Made by a program: the position numbers and the translations under genes. A stretch of 64,000 nucleotides of DNA from Flectonema sp. DT1601 (Eukaryota; Euglenozoa; Diplonemea; Diplonemida; Diplonemidae): the NCBI GenBank assembly GCA_964019425.1, contig OZ025864.1, forward strand, positions 187,001 through 251,000, in the 5' to 3' direction. The notes beneath the pieces are model-generated. The model saw only the letters and a program-made list of their open reading frames with translations, had not been told where the DNA came from and did not search any database. Below, piece after piece: positions 11,477 through 23,800 of the stretch (position 1 is its first letter; each line of letters begins with the position of its first letter).

Positions 11477-11969
11477 TATATGAGGCGGTTTTTAAACCCC
11501 CCCCCCAAAATGGGCCAGGCTATCCTGTGGGCACCTAACACCCAATCCGAGCCCACCACCCCACGAAAATACTATCCAAAAAACTCAAATCCGGTACTGG
11601 GGCATCCTTTTACTGCCCACCAGTTTGAAAATTTCACTTTTTTTAACTGTATTTGGTACTTTTGCCTTATAAGCTGTGCATTTCTGTAGTAGAAGCTATT
11701 TTTGTAAATTTCCGTTCTTTGAAAGCACCGGGAATTATGTAACGGGGATGGGAAGAATTCAAAACTATATTTATGTGAATTTCAGTTTTTTCCCATATCA
11801 TCTTCACCACTAACACAATCTTATGACCATCACTGTTATAATTATTGTTGTGTGACTCACTCATGGGTAGTTTGCTACTAATTTCGGGAAAGCTCCCTTT
11901 GCGTTACTTTGAGCTGTTCGAGACTAAGATGCGAGCGCCAATGCAGAAGTGACATTCCCAAACTTGGTC

Positions 11970-12405
11970 GCCCTCAGGCTTGCCATGCCGACTGGGGAAG
12001 AAGTTAACCGAACTGATTAGATTCTTCTGCAGAATGGAACTGATGAGCGACAAACGGGCTTCGGCTCGTGACCCCTCGTTTGGAGACACCAGTCAGGTGG
12101 GGAGTTTGGCTGGGGCGGCACATCTGTTACACATTAACGCAGGTGTCCTAAGGCAAGCCCAGTGAGAACAGAAATCTCACGTAGAGCATAAGGGTAAAAG
12201 CTTGCTCGATACGCGATCTTCAGTACCGATCCACGGTGTGAAAGCATGGCCTAACGATCCTTTGGTCTCGCTTCATGTTCAAGGGATGAAGCCGGGTTTG
12301 ACAGAAAATTACCACAGGGATAACTGGCTTGTAGCAGCCAAACGTTCAGCCACAGCGACGTTGCTTTTTGATCCTTCGTTGTTGGCTCTTCCTACTGGAA
12401 GCCGT
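11970..12405 (+). rRNA. Partial nuclear LSU (28S) rRNA, domain V region, inside the long-TIR element
   Basis: The core (about 12090-12395) contains, in order, the hallmark segments of eukaryotic LSU domain V: GGTGGGGAGTTTGGCTGGGG, AACGCAGGTGTCCTAAGGC, AGAACAGAAATCTCACGTAG, GTGAAAGCATGGCCTAACGA, TTACCACAGGGATAACTGGC and GCTTTTTGATCCTTCG. GGGATAACTGG rather than the bacterial GGGATAACAGG marks it as nuclear, not organellar. A weaker match upstream (GGCTTGCCATG...GGGGAAGAAG) suggests it begins near 11970. It stops just after GGCTCTTCCTAC. The rest of the LSU is missing on both sides, so it is a displaced fragment, not a working gene. It is also diverged, including extra bases before CAGCGACG. 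Confidence 0.85.
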
Positions 12406-12447
12406 CAGGAAAAGGTAAAATTCTTGAATTTTACCTTTTATGTCAGG
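12404..12447. repeat. Perfect 14-bp inverted repeat between GTCAGG direct repeats
   Basis: AAAAGGTAAAATTC (12410-12423), a 2-base loop and its exact complement (12426-12439) sit at the right border of the rRNA fragment. GTCAGG lies immediately before (12404-12409) and two bases after (12442-12447). This looks like a tiny palindromic insertion with a target-site-like duplication, or the junction hairpin left by the event that joined the rRNA piece to the rest of the element. Confidence 0.6.
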
Positions 12448-15400
12448 TGTTGCAACTGCGGAACGGCCACCAACATCTACCTTAGAGAGTTCTTCCACAA
12501 ATCCTTTCCAACTGTTATCCCTGCACTTGCTAATTCTGTTTCCCTAACCACGAGAACAGGGCACCTGTAGCAGTGACCTCTTATCAAGCAAGCTAAGATT
12601 ATCAAAGAAACCTGATAATCCTGAAGGTATACTCGTTGTGAGTAACATTGGCCGAACACTGACCCATTGCTTCAAGGAGGGGTGACTTACAATCACCACC
12701 CGATATCACTTCCAACAGTTCCTTCATGGAACTTATTATCCTCTTCGTTTCACTACTTGCCCTGCTCCTGCTACAAACCTGATATGTACCTAAGCCCCGG
12801 AATCCTTCAGCACTACTGACAAGCTCAATTTGGGTGTTTTCAGGGTTCCTAATAGAGTTACAAGGCAAAAGTACCAAATACAGTTAAAAAAAGTGAAATT
12901 TTCAAACTGGTGGGCAGTAAAAGGGTGCCCCAGTACCGGATTTGAGTTTTTTGGATAGTATTTTGCTGGGGTGGTGGGCTCGGATTGGGTGTTAGGTGCC
13001 CACAGGATAGCCTGGCCCATTTTGGGGGGGGGGTTTAAAAAGACCCTCATATATATTTTTTTTTTTTTTTTTTTTTTTCATGTTTGATTATTTCCTCTTC
13101 ATTTTTTTTTTCTTTTCTTTTCTTTCTTTTCTTTTTTTTTTCCTCTGCCTCTCTCTTAATTCTGTTCGTTTCTTTGAAACGAAAATTCATTTGAATATTA
13201 TTCCTTGGTCAGCAACCATCATTGTCGCCCTTTGGGCCTGTTAAAAAAAAATAAAATAAAAAGAAAGTTTACATCGGGAATAGGGCAGGAGCCAAAAGCT
13301 CCCAGTCCGTTACTTCCCACTTTATCGAAATTCAAGTTTGCAAATTTCGTCAGCTCCACACGCAGAGTTTTAAAAACCTGCAAATTCCACACAAATTTTG
13401 CAAAACTTGGCAGCTCCACACGCAAAGTTTCAAAAAACCTGCCAGTTCCACACAAAGTTTGCAAATTTCGTCAGCTCCACACGCAGAGTTTTAAAAACCT
13501 GCAAATTCCACACAAATTTTGCAAAACTTGGCAGCTCCACACGCAAAGTTTCAAAAAACCTGCTTGCTCCACACGCAAATTTTGCAAAATTCGTCAGCTC
13601 CACACACAAAGTTTGAAAAACCTGCCAGCTCCACACGCAAAGTTTAAAAAACCTGCTTGCTCCACACACAAAGTTTGAAAAACCTGCCAGCTCCACACAC
13701 AAAGTTTGAAAAACCTGCCAGCTCCACATGCAAAGTTTCAAAAAGCTGCCAGCTCCACACACAAAGTTTGCAAAATTCGTCAGCTCCACACACAAAGTTT
13801 GAAAAACCTGCCAGCTCCACACGCAAAGTTTAAAAAACCTGCTTGCTCCACACACAAAGTTTGAAAAACCTGCCAGCTCCACACACAAAGTTTGAAAAAC
13901 CTGCCAGCTCCACATGCAAAGTTTCAAAAAGCTGCCAGCTCCACACACAAAGTTTGCAACATTCGTCAGCTCCACACACAAAGTTTGAAAAACCTGCCAG
14001 TTCCACACAAAGTTTGCAAAATTTGGCAGCTCCACACGCAAAGTTTAAAAAACCTGCTTGCTCCACACGCAAAGTTTAAAAAACCTGCCAGTTCCACACA
14101 AAGTTTGCAAATTTCGTCAGCTCCACACGCAGAGTTTTAAAAACCTGCAAATTCCACACAAATTTTGCAAAACTTGGCAGCTCCACACGCAAAGTTTCAA
14201 AAAACCTGCCAGCTCCACATGCAAAGTTTCAAAAACCTGCCAGCTCCACACGCAAAGTTTCAAAAACCTGCTTGCTCCACACGCAAAGTTTGCAAAATTC
14301 GTCAGCTCCACACACAAAGTTTGAAAAACCTGCCAGCTCCACACGCAAAGTTTAAAAAACCTGCTTGCTCCACACGCAAAGTTTAAAAAACCTGCCAGCT
14401 CCACACAAAGTTTGCAAATTTCGTCAGCTCCACACGCAGAGTTTTAAAAACCTGCAAATTCCACACAAATTTTGCAAAACTTGGCAGCTCCACACGCAAA
14501 GTTTCAAAAAACCTGCTTGCTCCACACGCAAATTTTGCAAAATTCGTCAGCTCCACACACAAAGTTTGAAAAACCTGCCAGCTCCACACGCAAAGTTTAA
14601 AAAACCTGCTTGCTCCACACACAAAGTTTGAAAAACCTGCCAGCTCCACATGCAAAGTTTCAAAAAGCTGCCAGCTCCACACACAAAGTTTGCAAAATTC
14701 GTCAGCTCCACACACAAAGTTTGAAAAACCTGCCAGCTCCACATGCAAAGTTTCAAAAAGCTGCCAGCTCCACACACAAAGTTTGCAAAATTCGTCAGCT
14801 CCACACACAAAGTTTGAAAAACCTGCCAGTTCCACACAAAGTTTGCAAAACTTGGCAGCTCCACACGCAAAGTTTAAAAAACCTGCTTGCTCCACACGCA
14901 AAGTTTAAAAAACCTGCCAGTTCCACACAAAGTTTGCAAATTTCGTCAGCTCCACACGCAGAGTTTTAAAAACCTGCAAATTCCACACAAATTTTGCAAA
15001 ACTTGGCAGCTCCACACGCAAAGTTTCAAAAAACCTGCTTGCTCCACACGCAAAGTTTGCAAAATTCGTCAGCTCCACACGCAAAGTTTCAAAAAACCTG
15101 CTTGCTCCACACGCAAAGTTTAAAAAACCTGCCAGCTCCACACAAAGTTTGCAAATTTCGTCAGCTCCACACGCAGAGTTTTAAAAACCTGCAAATTCCA
15201 CACAAATTTTGCAAAACTTGGCAGCTCCACACGCAAAGTTTCAAAAAACCTGCTTGCTCCACACGCAAAGTTTGCAAAATTCGTCAGCTCCACACGCAAA
15301 GTTTTAAAAACCTGCAAATTCCACACAGATTTTGCAAAACTTGGCAGCTCCACACGCAAAGTTTCAAAAAACCTGCCAGCTCCACATGCAAAGTTTCAAA

Positions 15401-17899
15401 AACCTGCCAGCTCCACACGCAAAGTTTCAAAAACCTGCTTGCTCCACACGCAAAGTTTGCAAAATTCGTCAGCTCCACACGCAAAGTTTAAAAAACCTGC
15501 TTGCTCCACACGCAAAGTTTAAAAAACCTGCCAGCTCCACACAAAGTTTGCAAATTTCGTCAGCTCCACACGCAGAGTTTTAAAAACCTGCAAATTCCAC
15601 ACAAATTTTGCAAAACTTGGCAGCTCCACACGCAAAGTTTCAAAAAACCTGCTTGCTCCACACGCAAATTTTGCAAAATTCGTCAGCTCCACACACAAAG
15701 TTTGAAAAACCTGCCAGCTCCACACGCAAAGTTTAAAAAACCTGCTTGCTCCACACACAAAGTTTGAAAAACCTGCCAGCTCCACACACAAAGTTTGAAA
15801 AACCTGCCAGCTCCACATGCAAAGTTTCAAATAGCTCCCAGCTCCACACACAAAGTTTGCAAAATTCGTCAGCTCCACACACAAAGTTTGAAAAACCTGC
15901 CAGCTCCACACGCAAAGTTTAAAAAACCTGCTTGCTCCACACACAAAGTTTGAAAAACCTGCCAGCTCCACACACAAAGTTTGAAAAACCTGCCAGCTCC
16001 ACATGCCAAGTTTCAAAAAGCTGCCAGCTCCACACACAAAGTTTGCAACATTCGTCAGCTCCACACACAAAGTTTGAAAAACCTGCCAGTTCCACACAAA
16101 GTTTGCAAAATTTGGCAGCTCCACACGCAAAGTTTAAAAAACCTGCTTGCTCCACACGCAAAGTTTAAAAAACCTGCCAGTTCCACACAAAGTTTGCAAA
16201 TTTCGTCAGCTCCACACGCAGAGTTTTAAAAACCTGCAAATTCCACACAAATTTTGCAAAACTTGGCAGCTCCACACGCAAAGTTTCAAAAAACATGCTT
16301 GCTCCACACGCAAAGTTTGCAAAATTCGTCAGCTCCACACACAAAGTTTGAAAAACCTGCCAGCTCCACACGCAAAGTTTAAAAAACCTGCCAGTTCCAC
16401 ACAAAGTTTGCAAATTTCGTCAGCTCCACACGCAGAGTTTTAAAAACCTGCAAATTCCACACAAATTTTGCAAAACTTGGCAGCTCCACACGCAAAGTTT
16501 CAAAAAACCTGCTTGCTCCACACGCAAAGTTTGCAAAATTCGTCAGCTCCACACGCAAAGTTTCAAAAAACCTGCTTGCTCCACACGCAAAGTTTGCAAA
16601 ATTCGTCAGCTCCACACGCAAAGTTTTAAAAACCTGCAAATTCCACACAGATTTTGCAAAACTTGGCAGCTCCACACGCAAAGTTTCAAAAAACCTGCCA
16701 GCTCCACATGCAAAGTTTCAAAAAGCTGCCAGCTCCACACGCAAAGTTTCAAAAACCTGCTTGCTCCACACGCAAAGTTTGCAAAATTCGTCAGCTCCAC
16801 ACACAAAGTTTGAAAAACCTGCCAGCTCCACTCGCAAAGTTTAAAAAACCTGCTTGCTCCACACGCAAAGTTTAAAAAACCTGCCAGCTCCACACAAAGT
16901 TTGCAAATTTCGTCAGCTCCACACGCAGAGTTTTAAAACCCTGCAAATTCCACACAAATTTTGCAAAACTTGGCAGCTCCACACGCAAAGTTTCAAAAAA
17001 CCTGCTTGCTCCACACGCAAAGTTTGCAAAATTCGTCAGCTCCACACGCAAAGTTTTAAAAACCTGCAAATTCCACACAGATTTTGCAAAACTTGGCAGC
17101 TCCACACGCAAAGTTTCAAAAAACCTGCCAGCTCCACATGCAAAGTTTCAAAAACCTGCCAGCTCCACACGCAAAGTTTCAAAAACCTGCTTGCTCCACA
17201 CGCAAAGTTTGCAAAATTCGTCAGCTCCACACACAAAGTTTGAAAAACCTGCCAGCTCCACACGCAAAGTTTAAAAAACCTGCCAGTTCCACATAAAGTT
17301 TGCAAATTTCGTCAGCTCCACACGCAGAGTTTTAAAAACCTGCAAATTCCACACAAATTTTGCAAAACTTGGCAGCTCCACACGCAAAGTTTCAAAAAAC
17401 CTGCCAGTTCCACACAAAGTTTGCAAATTTCGTCAGCTCCACACGCAGAGTTTTAAAAACCTGCAAATTCCACACAAATTTTGCAAAACTTGGCAGCTCC
17501 ACACGCAAAGTTTCAAAAAACCTGCTTGCTCCACACGCAAATTTTGCAAAATTCGTCAGCTCCACACACAAAGTTTGAAAAACCTGCCAGCTCCACACGC
17601 AAAGTTTAAAAAACCTGCTTGCTCCACACACAAAGTTTGAAAAACCTGCCAGCTCCACACACAAAGTTTGAAAAACCTGCCAGCTCCACATGCAAAGTTT
17701 CAAATAGCTGCCAGCTCCACACACAAAGTTTGCAAAATTCGTCAGCTCCACACACAAATTTTGCAAAACTTGGCAGCTCCACACGCAAAGTTTCAAAAAA
17801 CCTGCTTGCTCCACACGCAAATTTTGCAAAATTCGTCAGCTCCACACACAAAGTTTGAAAAACCTGCCAGCTCCACACGCAAAGTTTAAAAAACCTGCT

Positions 17900-20800
17900 T
17901 GCTCCACACACAAAGTTTGAAAAACCTGCCAGCTCCACACACAAAGTTTGAAAAACCTGCCAGCTCCACATGCAAAGTTTCAAAAAGCTGCCAGCTCCAC
18001 ACACAAAGTTTGCAAAATTCGTCAGCTCCACACACAAAGTTTGAAAAACCTGCCAGCTCCACACGCAAAGTTTAAAAAACCTGCCAGTTCCACATAAAGT
18101 TTGCAAATTTCGTCAGCTCCACACGCAGAGTTTTAAAAACCTGCAAATTCCACACAAATTTTGCAAAACTTGGCAGCTCCACACGCAAAGTTTCAAAAAA
18201 CCTGCCAGTTCCACACAAAGTTTGCAAATTTCGTCAGCTCCACACGCAGAGTTTTAAAAACCTGCAAATTCCACACAAATTTTGCAAAACTTGGCAGCTC
18301 CACACGCAAAGTTTCAAAAAACCTGCTTGCTCCACACGCAAATTTTGCAAAATTCGTCAGCTCCACACACAAAGTTTGAAAAACCTGCCAGCTCCACACG
18401 CAAAGTTTAAAAAACCTGCTTGCTCCACACACAAAGTTTGAAAAACCTGCCAGCTCCACACACAAAGTTTGAAAAACCTGCCAGCTCCACATGCAAAGTT
18501 TCAAAAAGCTGCCAGCTCCACACACAAAGTTTGCAAAATTCGTCAGCTCCACACACAAAGTTTGAAAAACCTGCCAGCTCCACACGCAAAGTTTAAAAAA
18601 CCTGCCAGTTCCACATAAAGTTTGCAAATTTCGTCAGCTCCACACGCAGAGTTTTAAAAACCTGCAAATTCCACACAAATTTTGCAAAACTTGGCAGCTC
18701 CACACGCAAAGTTTCAAAAAACCTGCCAGTTCCACACAAAGTTTGCAAATTTCGTCAGCTCCACACGCAGAGTTTTAAAAACCTGCAAATTCCACACAAA
18801 TTTTGCAAAACTTGGCAGCTCCACACGCAAAGTTTCAAAAAACCTGCTTGCTCCACACGCAAATTTTGCAAAATTCGTCAGCTCCACACACAAAGTTTGA
18901 AAAACCTGCCAGCTCCACACGCAAAGTTTAAAAAACCTGCTTGCTCCACACACAAAGTTTGAAAAACCTGCCAGCTCCACACACAAAGTTTGAAAAACCT
19001 GCCAGCTCCACATGCAAAGTTTCAAATAGCTGCTTGCTCCACACACAAAGTTTGCAAAATTCGTCAGCTCCACACACAAAGTTTGAAAAACCTGCCAGCT
19101 CCACACGCAAAGTTTAAAAAACCTGCTTGCTCCACACACAAAGTTTGAAAAACCTGCCAGCTCCACACACAAAGTTTGAAAAACCTGCCAGCTCCACATG
19201 CAAAGTTTCAAAAAGCTGCCAGCTCCACACACAAAGTTTGCAACATTCGTCAGCTCCACACACAAAGTTTGAAAAACCTGCCAGTTCCACACAAAGTTTG
19301 CAAAACTTGGCAGCTCCACACGCAAAGTTTAAAAAACCTGCTTGCTCCACACGCAAAGTTTAAAAAACCTGCCAGTTCCACACAAAGTTTGCAAATTTCG
19401 TCAGCTCCACACGCAGAGTTTTAAAAACCTGCTAATTCCACACAAATTTTGCAAAACTTGGCAGCTCCACACGCAAAGTTTCAAAAAACCTGCTTGCTCC
19501 ACACGCAAATTTTGCAAAATTCGTCAGCTCCACACACAAAGTTTGAAAAACCTGCCAGCTCCACACGCAAAGTTTAAAAAACCTGCTTGCTCCACACACA
19601 AAGTTTGAAAAACCTGCCAGCTCCACATGCAAAGTTTCAAAAAGCTGCCAGCTCCACACACAAAGTTTGCAAAATTCGTCAGCTCCACACACAAAGTTTG
19701 AAAAACCTGCCAGCTCCACACGCAAAGTTTAAAAAACCTGCCAGTTCCACATAAAGTTTGCAAATTTCGTCAGCTCCACACGCAGAGTTTTAAAAACCTG
19801 CAAATTCCACACAAATTTTGCAAAACTTGGCAGCTCCACACGCAAAGTTTCAAAAAACCTGCCAGTTCCACACAAAGTTTGCAAATTTCGTCAGCTCCAC
19901 ACGCAGAGTTTTAAAAACCTGCAAATTCCACACAAATTTTGCAAAACTTGGCAGCTCCACACGCAAAGTTTCAAAAAACCTGCCAGCTCCACATGCAAAG
20001 TTTCAAAAACCTGCCAGCTCCACACGCAAAGTTTCAAAAACCTGCTTGCTCCACACGCAAAGTTTGCAAAATTCGTCAGCTCCACACGCAAAGTTTAAAA
20101 AACCTGCTTGCTCCACACGCAAAGTTTAAAAAACCTGCCAGCTCCACACAAAGTTTGCAAATTTCGTCAGCTCCACACGCAGAGTTTTAAAAACCTGCAA
20201 ATTCCACACAAATTTTGCAAAACTTGGCAGCTCCACACGCAAAGTTTCAAAAAACCTGCTTGCTCCACACGCAAATTTTGCAAAATTCGTCAGCTCCACA
20301 CACAAAGTTTGAAAAACCTGCCAGCTCCACACGCAAAGTTTAAAAAACCTGCTTGCTCCACACACAAAGTTTGAAAAACCTGCCAGCTCCACACACAAAG
20401 TTTGAAAAACCTGCCAGCTCCACATGCAAAGTTTCAAATAGCTGCCAGCTCCACACACAAAGTTTGCAAAATTCGTCAGCTCCACACACAAAGTTTGAAA
20501 AACCTGCCAGCTCCACACGCAAAGTTTAAAAAACCTGCTTGCTCCACACACAAAGTTTGAAAAACCTGCCAGCTCCACACACAAAGTTTGAAAAACCTGC
20601 CAGCTCCACATGCAAAGTTTCAAAAAGCTGCCAGCTCCACACACAAAGTTTGCAACATTCGTCAGCTCCACACACAAAGTTTGAAAAACCTGCCAGTTCC
20701 ACACAAAGTTTGCAAAACTTGGCAGCTCCACACGCAAAGTTTAAAAAACCTGCTTGCTCCACACGCAAAGTTTAAAAAACCTGCCAGTTCCACACAAAGT

Positions 20801-23800
20801 TTGCAAATTTCGTCAGCTCCACACGCAGAGTTTTAAAAACCTGCAAATTCCACACAAATTTTGCAAAACTTAGCAGCTCCACACGCAGAGTTTCAAAAAA
20901 CATGCTTGCTCCACACGCAAAGTTTGCAAAATTCGTCAGCTCCACACACAAAGTTTGAAAAACCTGCCAGCTCCACACGCAAAGTTTAAAAAACCTGCCA
21001 GTTCCACACAAAGTTTGCAAATTTCGTCAGCTCCACACGCAGAGTTTTAAAAACCTGCAAATTCCACACAAATTTTGCAAAACTTGGCAGCTCCACACGC
21101 AAAGTTTCAAAAAACCTGCTTGCTCCACACGCAAAGTTTGCAAAATTCGTCAGCTCCACACGCAAAGTTTCAAAAAACCTGCTTGCTCCACACGCAAAGT
21201 TTGCAAAATTCGTCAGCTCCACACGCAAAGTTTTAAAAACCTGCAAATTCCACACAGATTTTGCAAAACTTGGCAGCTCCACACGCAAAGTTTCAAAAAA
21301 CCTGCCAGCTCCACATGCAAAGTTTCAAAAAGCTGCCAGCTCCACACGCAAAGTTTCAAAAACCTGCTTGCTCCACACACAAAGTTTGAAAAACCTGCCA
21401 GCTCCACATGCAAAGTTTCAAAAAGCTGCCAGCTCCACACACAAAGTTTGCAAAATTCGTCAGCTCCACACACAAAGTTTGAAAAACCTGCCAGCTCCAC
21501 ACGCAAAGTTTAAAAAACCTGCCAGCTCCACACAAAGTTTGCAAATTTCGTCAGCTCCACACGCAGAGTTTTAAAACCCTGCAAATTCCACACAAATTTT
21601 GCAAAACTTGGCAGCTCCACACGCAAAGTTTCAAAAAACCTGCTTGCTCCACACGCAAAGTTTGCAAAATTCGTCAGCTCCACACGCAAAGTTTTAAAAA
21701 CCTGCAAATTCCACACAGATTTTGCAAAACTTGGCAGCTCCACACGCAAAGTTTCAAAAAACCTGCCAGCTCCACATGCAAAGTTTCAAAAACCTGCCAG
21801 CTCCACACGCAAAGTTTCAAAAACCTGCTTGCTCCACACGCAAAGTTTGCAAAATTCGTCAGCTCCACACACAAAGTTTGAAAAACCTGCCAGCTCCACA
21901 CGCAAAGTTTAAAAAACCTGCCAGTTCCACACAAAGTTTGCAAATTTCGTCAGCTCCACACGCAGAGTTTTAAAAACCTGCAAATTCCACACAAATTTTG
22001 CAAAACTTGGCAGCTCCACACGCAAAGTTTCAAAAAACCTGCCATTTCCACACAAAGTTTGCAAATTTCGTCAGCTCCACACGCAGAGTTTTAAAAACCT
22101 GCAAATTCCACACAAATTTTGCAAAACTTGGCAGCTCCACACGCAAAGTTTCAAAAAACCTGCTTGCTCCACACGCAAATTTTGCAAAATTCGTCAGCTC
22201 CACACACAAAGTTTGAAAAACCTGCCAGCTCCACACGCAAAGTTTAAAAAACCTGCTTGCTCCACACACAAAGTTTGAAAAACCTGCCAGCTCCACACAC
22301 AAAGTTTGAAAAACCTGCCAGCTCCACATGCAAAGTTTCAAAAAGCTGCCAGCTCCACACACAAAGTTTGCAAAATTCGTCAGCTCCACACACAAAGTTT
22401 GAAAAACCTGCCAGCTCCACACGCAAAGTTTAAAAAACCTGCTTGCTCCACACACAAAGTTTGAAAAACCTGCCAGTTCCACACAAAGTTTGCAAAACTT
22501 GGCAGCTCCACACGCAAAGTTTAAAAAACCTGCTTGCTCCACACGCAAAGTTTAAAAAACCTGCCAGTTCCACACAAAGTTTGCAAAACTTGGCAGCTCC
22601 ACACGCAAAGTTTAAAAAACCTGCTTGCTCCACACGCAAAGTTTAAAAAACCTGCCAGTTCCACATAAAGTTTGCAAATTTCGTCAGCTCCACACGCAGA
22701 GTTTTAAAAACCTGCAAATTCCACACAAATTTTGCAAAACTTGGCAGCTCCACACGCAAAGTTTCAAAAAACCTGCCATTTCCACACAAAGTTTGCAAAT
22801 TTCGTCAGCTCCACACGCAGAGTTTTAAAAACCTGCAAATTCCACACAAATTTTGCAAAACTTGGCAGCTCCACACGCAAAGTTTCAAAAAACCTGCTTG
22901 CTCCACACGCAAATTTTGCAAAATTCGTCAGCTCCACACACAAAGTTTGAAAAACCTGCCAGCTCCACACGCAAAGTTTAAAAAACCTGCTTGCTCCACA
23001 CACAAAGTTTGAAAAACCTGCCAGCTCCACACACAAAGTTTGAAAAACCTGCCAGCTCCACATGCAAAGTTTCAAAAAGCTGCCAGCTCCACACACAAAG
23101 TTTGCAAAATTCGTCAGCTCCACACACAAAGTTTGAAAAACCTGCCAGCTCCACACGCAAAGTTTAAAAAACCTGCTTGCTCCACACACAAAGTTTGAAA
23201 AACCTGCCAGTTCCACACAAAGTTTGCAAAACTTGGCAGCTCCACACGCAAAGTTTAAAAAACCTGCTTGCTCCACACGCAAAGTTTAAAAAACCTGCCA
23301 GTTCCACACAAAGTTTGCAAAACTTGGCAGCTCCACACGCAAAGTTTAAAAAACCTGCTTGCTCCACACGCAAAGTTTAAAAAACCTGCCAGTTCCACAT
23401 AAAGTTTGCAAATTTCGTCAGCTCCACACGCAGAGTTTTAAAAACCTGCAAATTCCACACAAATTTTGCAAAACTTGGCAGCTCCACACGCAAAGTTTCA
23501 AAAAACCTGCCATTTCCACACAAAGTTTGCAAATTTCGTCAGCTCCACACGCAGAGTTTTAAAAACCTGCAAATTCCACACAAATTTTGCAAAACTTGGC
23601 AGCTCCACACGCAAAGTTTCAAAAAACCTGCTTGCTCCACACGCAAATTTTGCAAAATTCGTCAGCTCCACACACAAAGTTTGAAAAACCTGCCAGCTCC
23701 ACACGCGAAGTTTAAAAAACCTGCTTGCTCCACACACAAAGTTTGAAAAACCTGCCAGCTCCACACACAAAGTTTGAAAAACCTGCCAGCTCCACATGCA

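Larger units (their letters stand above)
11481..13050. mobile_element. Long-TIR element (1.57 kb) carrying an LSU rRNA fragment
   Basis: Seen: inverted repeats of about 188 bp (11481-11668 and 12862-13050) with a few mismatches and a C10/G10 homopolymer near each tip, starting TGAGG. The flanks are T/A-rich and the element abuts the transposase-bearing element on its left. The 1.2-kb interior codes for no recognisable protein. It holds a diverged large-subunit rRNA segment (about 11970-12405), a perfect 14-bp inverted repeat at its right edge, and about 420 bp of unidentified sequence. It looks like a non-autonomous element that has captured rDNA. Alternatively, an rDNA fragment was inserted into an existing foldback element. 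Confidence 0.75.
8352..13331. repeat. Inter-array spacer, copy 4, holding two adjacent transposons
   Basis: The left half (8352-8554) and right half (about 13051-13331) match the uninterrupted spacer. Between them, again at the central (TA)n tract, lie two different inverted-repeat elements side by side (8555-11476 and 11481-13050), separated only by a few T/A bases. The spacer leader resumes unchanged before the largest array. Confidence 0.9.

Noticed and set aside
12477-12877. Short minus-strand frames (60 and 91 codons) in the right part of the rRNA-carrying element
   Set aside because: No domain or motif is recognisable and no start context is supported. The stretch is unexplained, but I cannot call it a gene.
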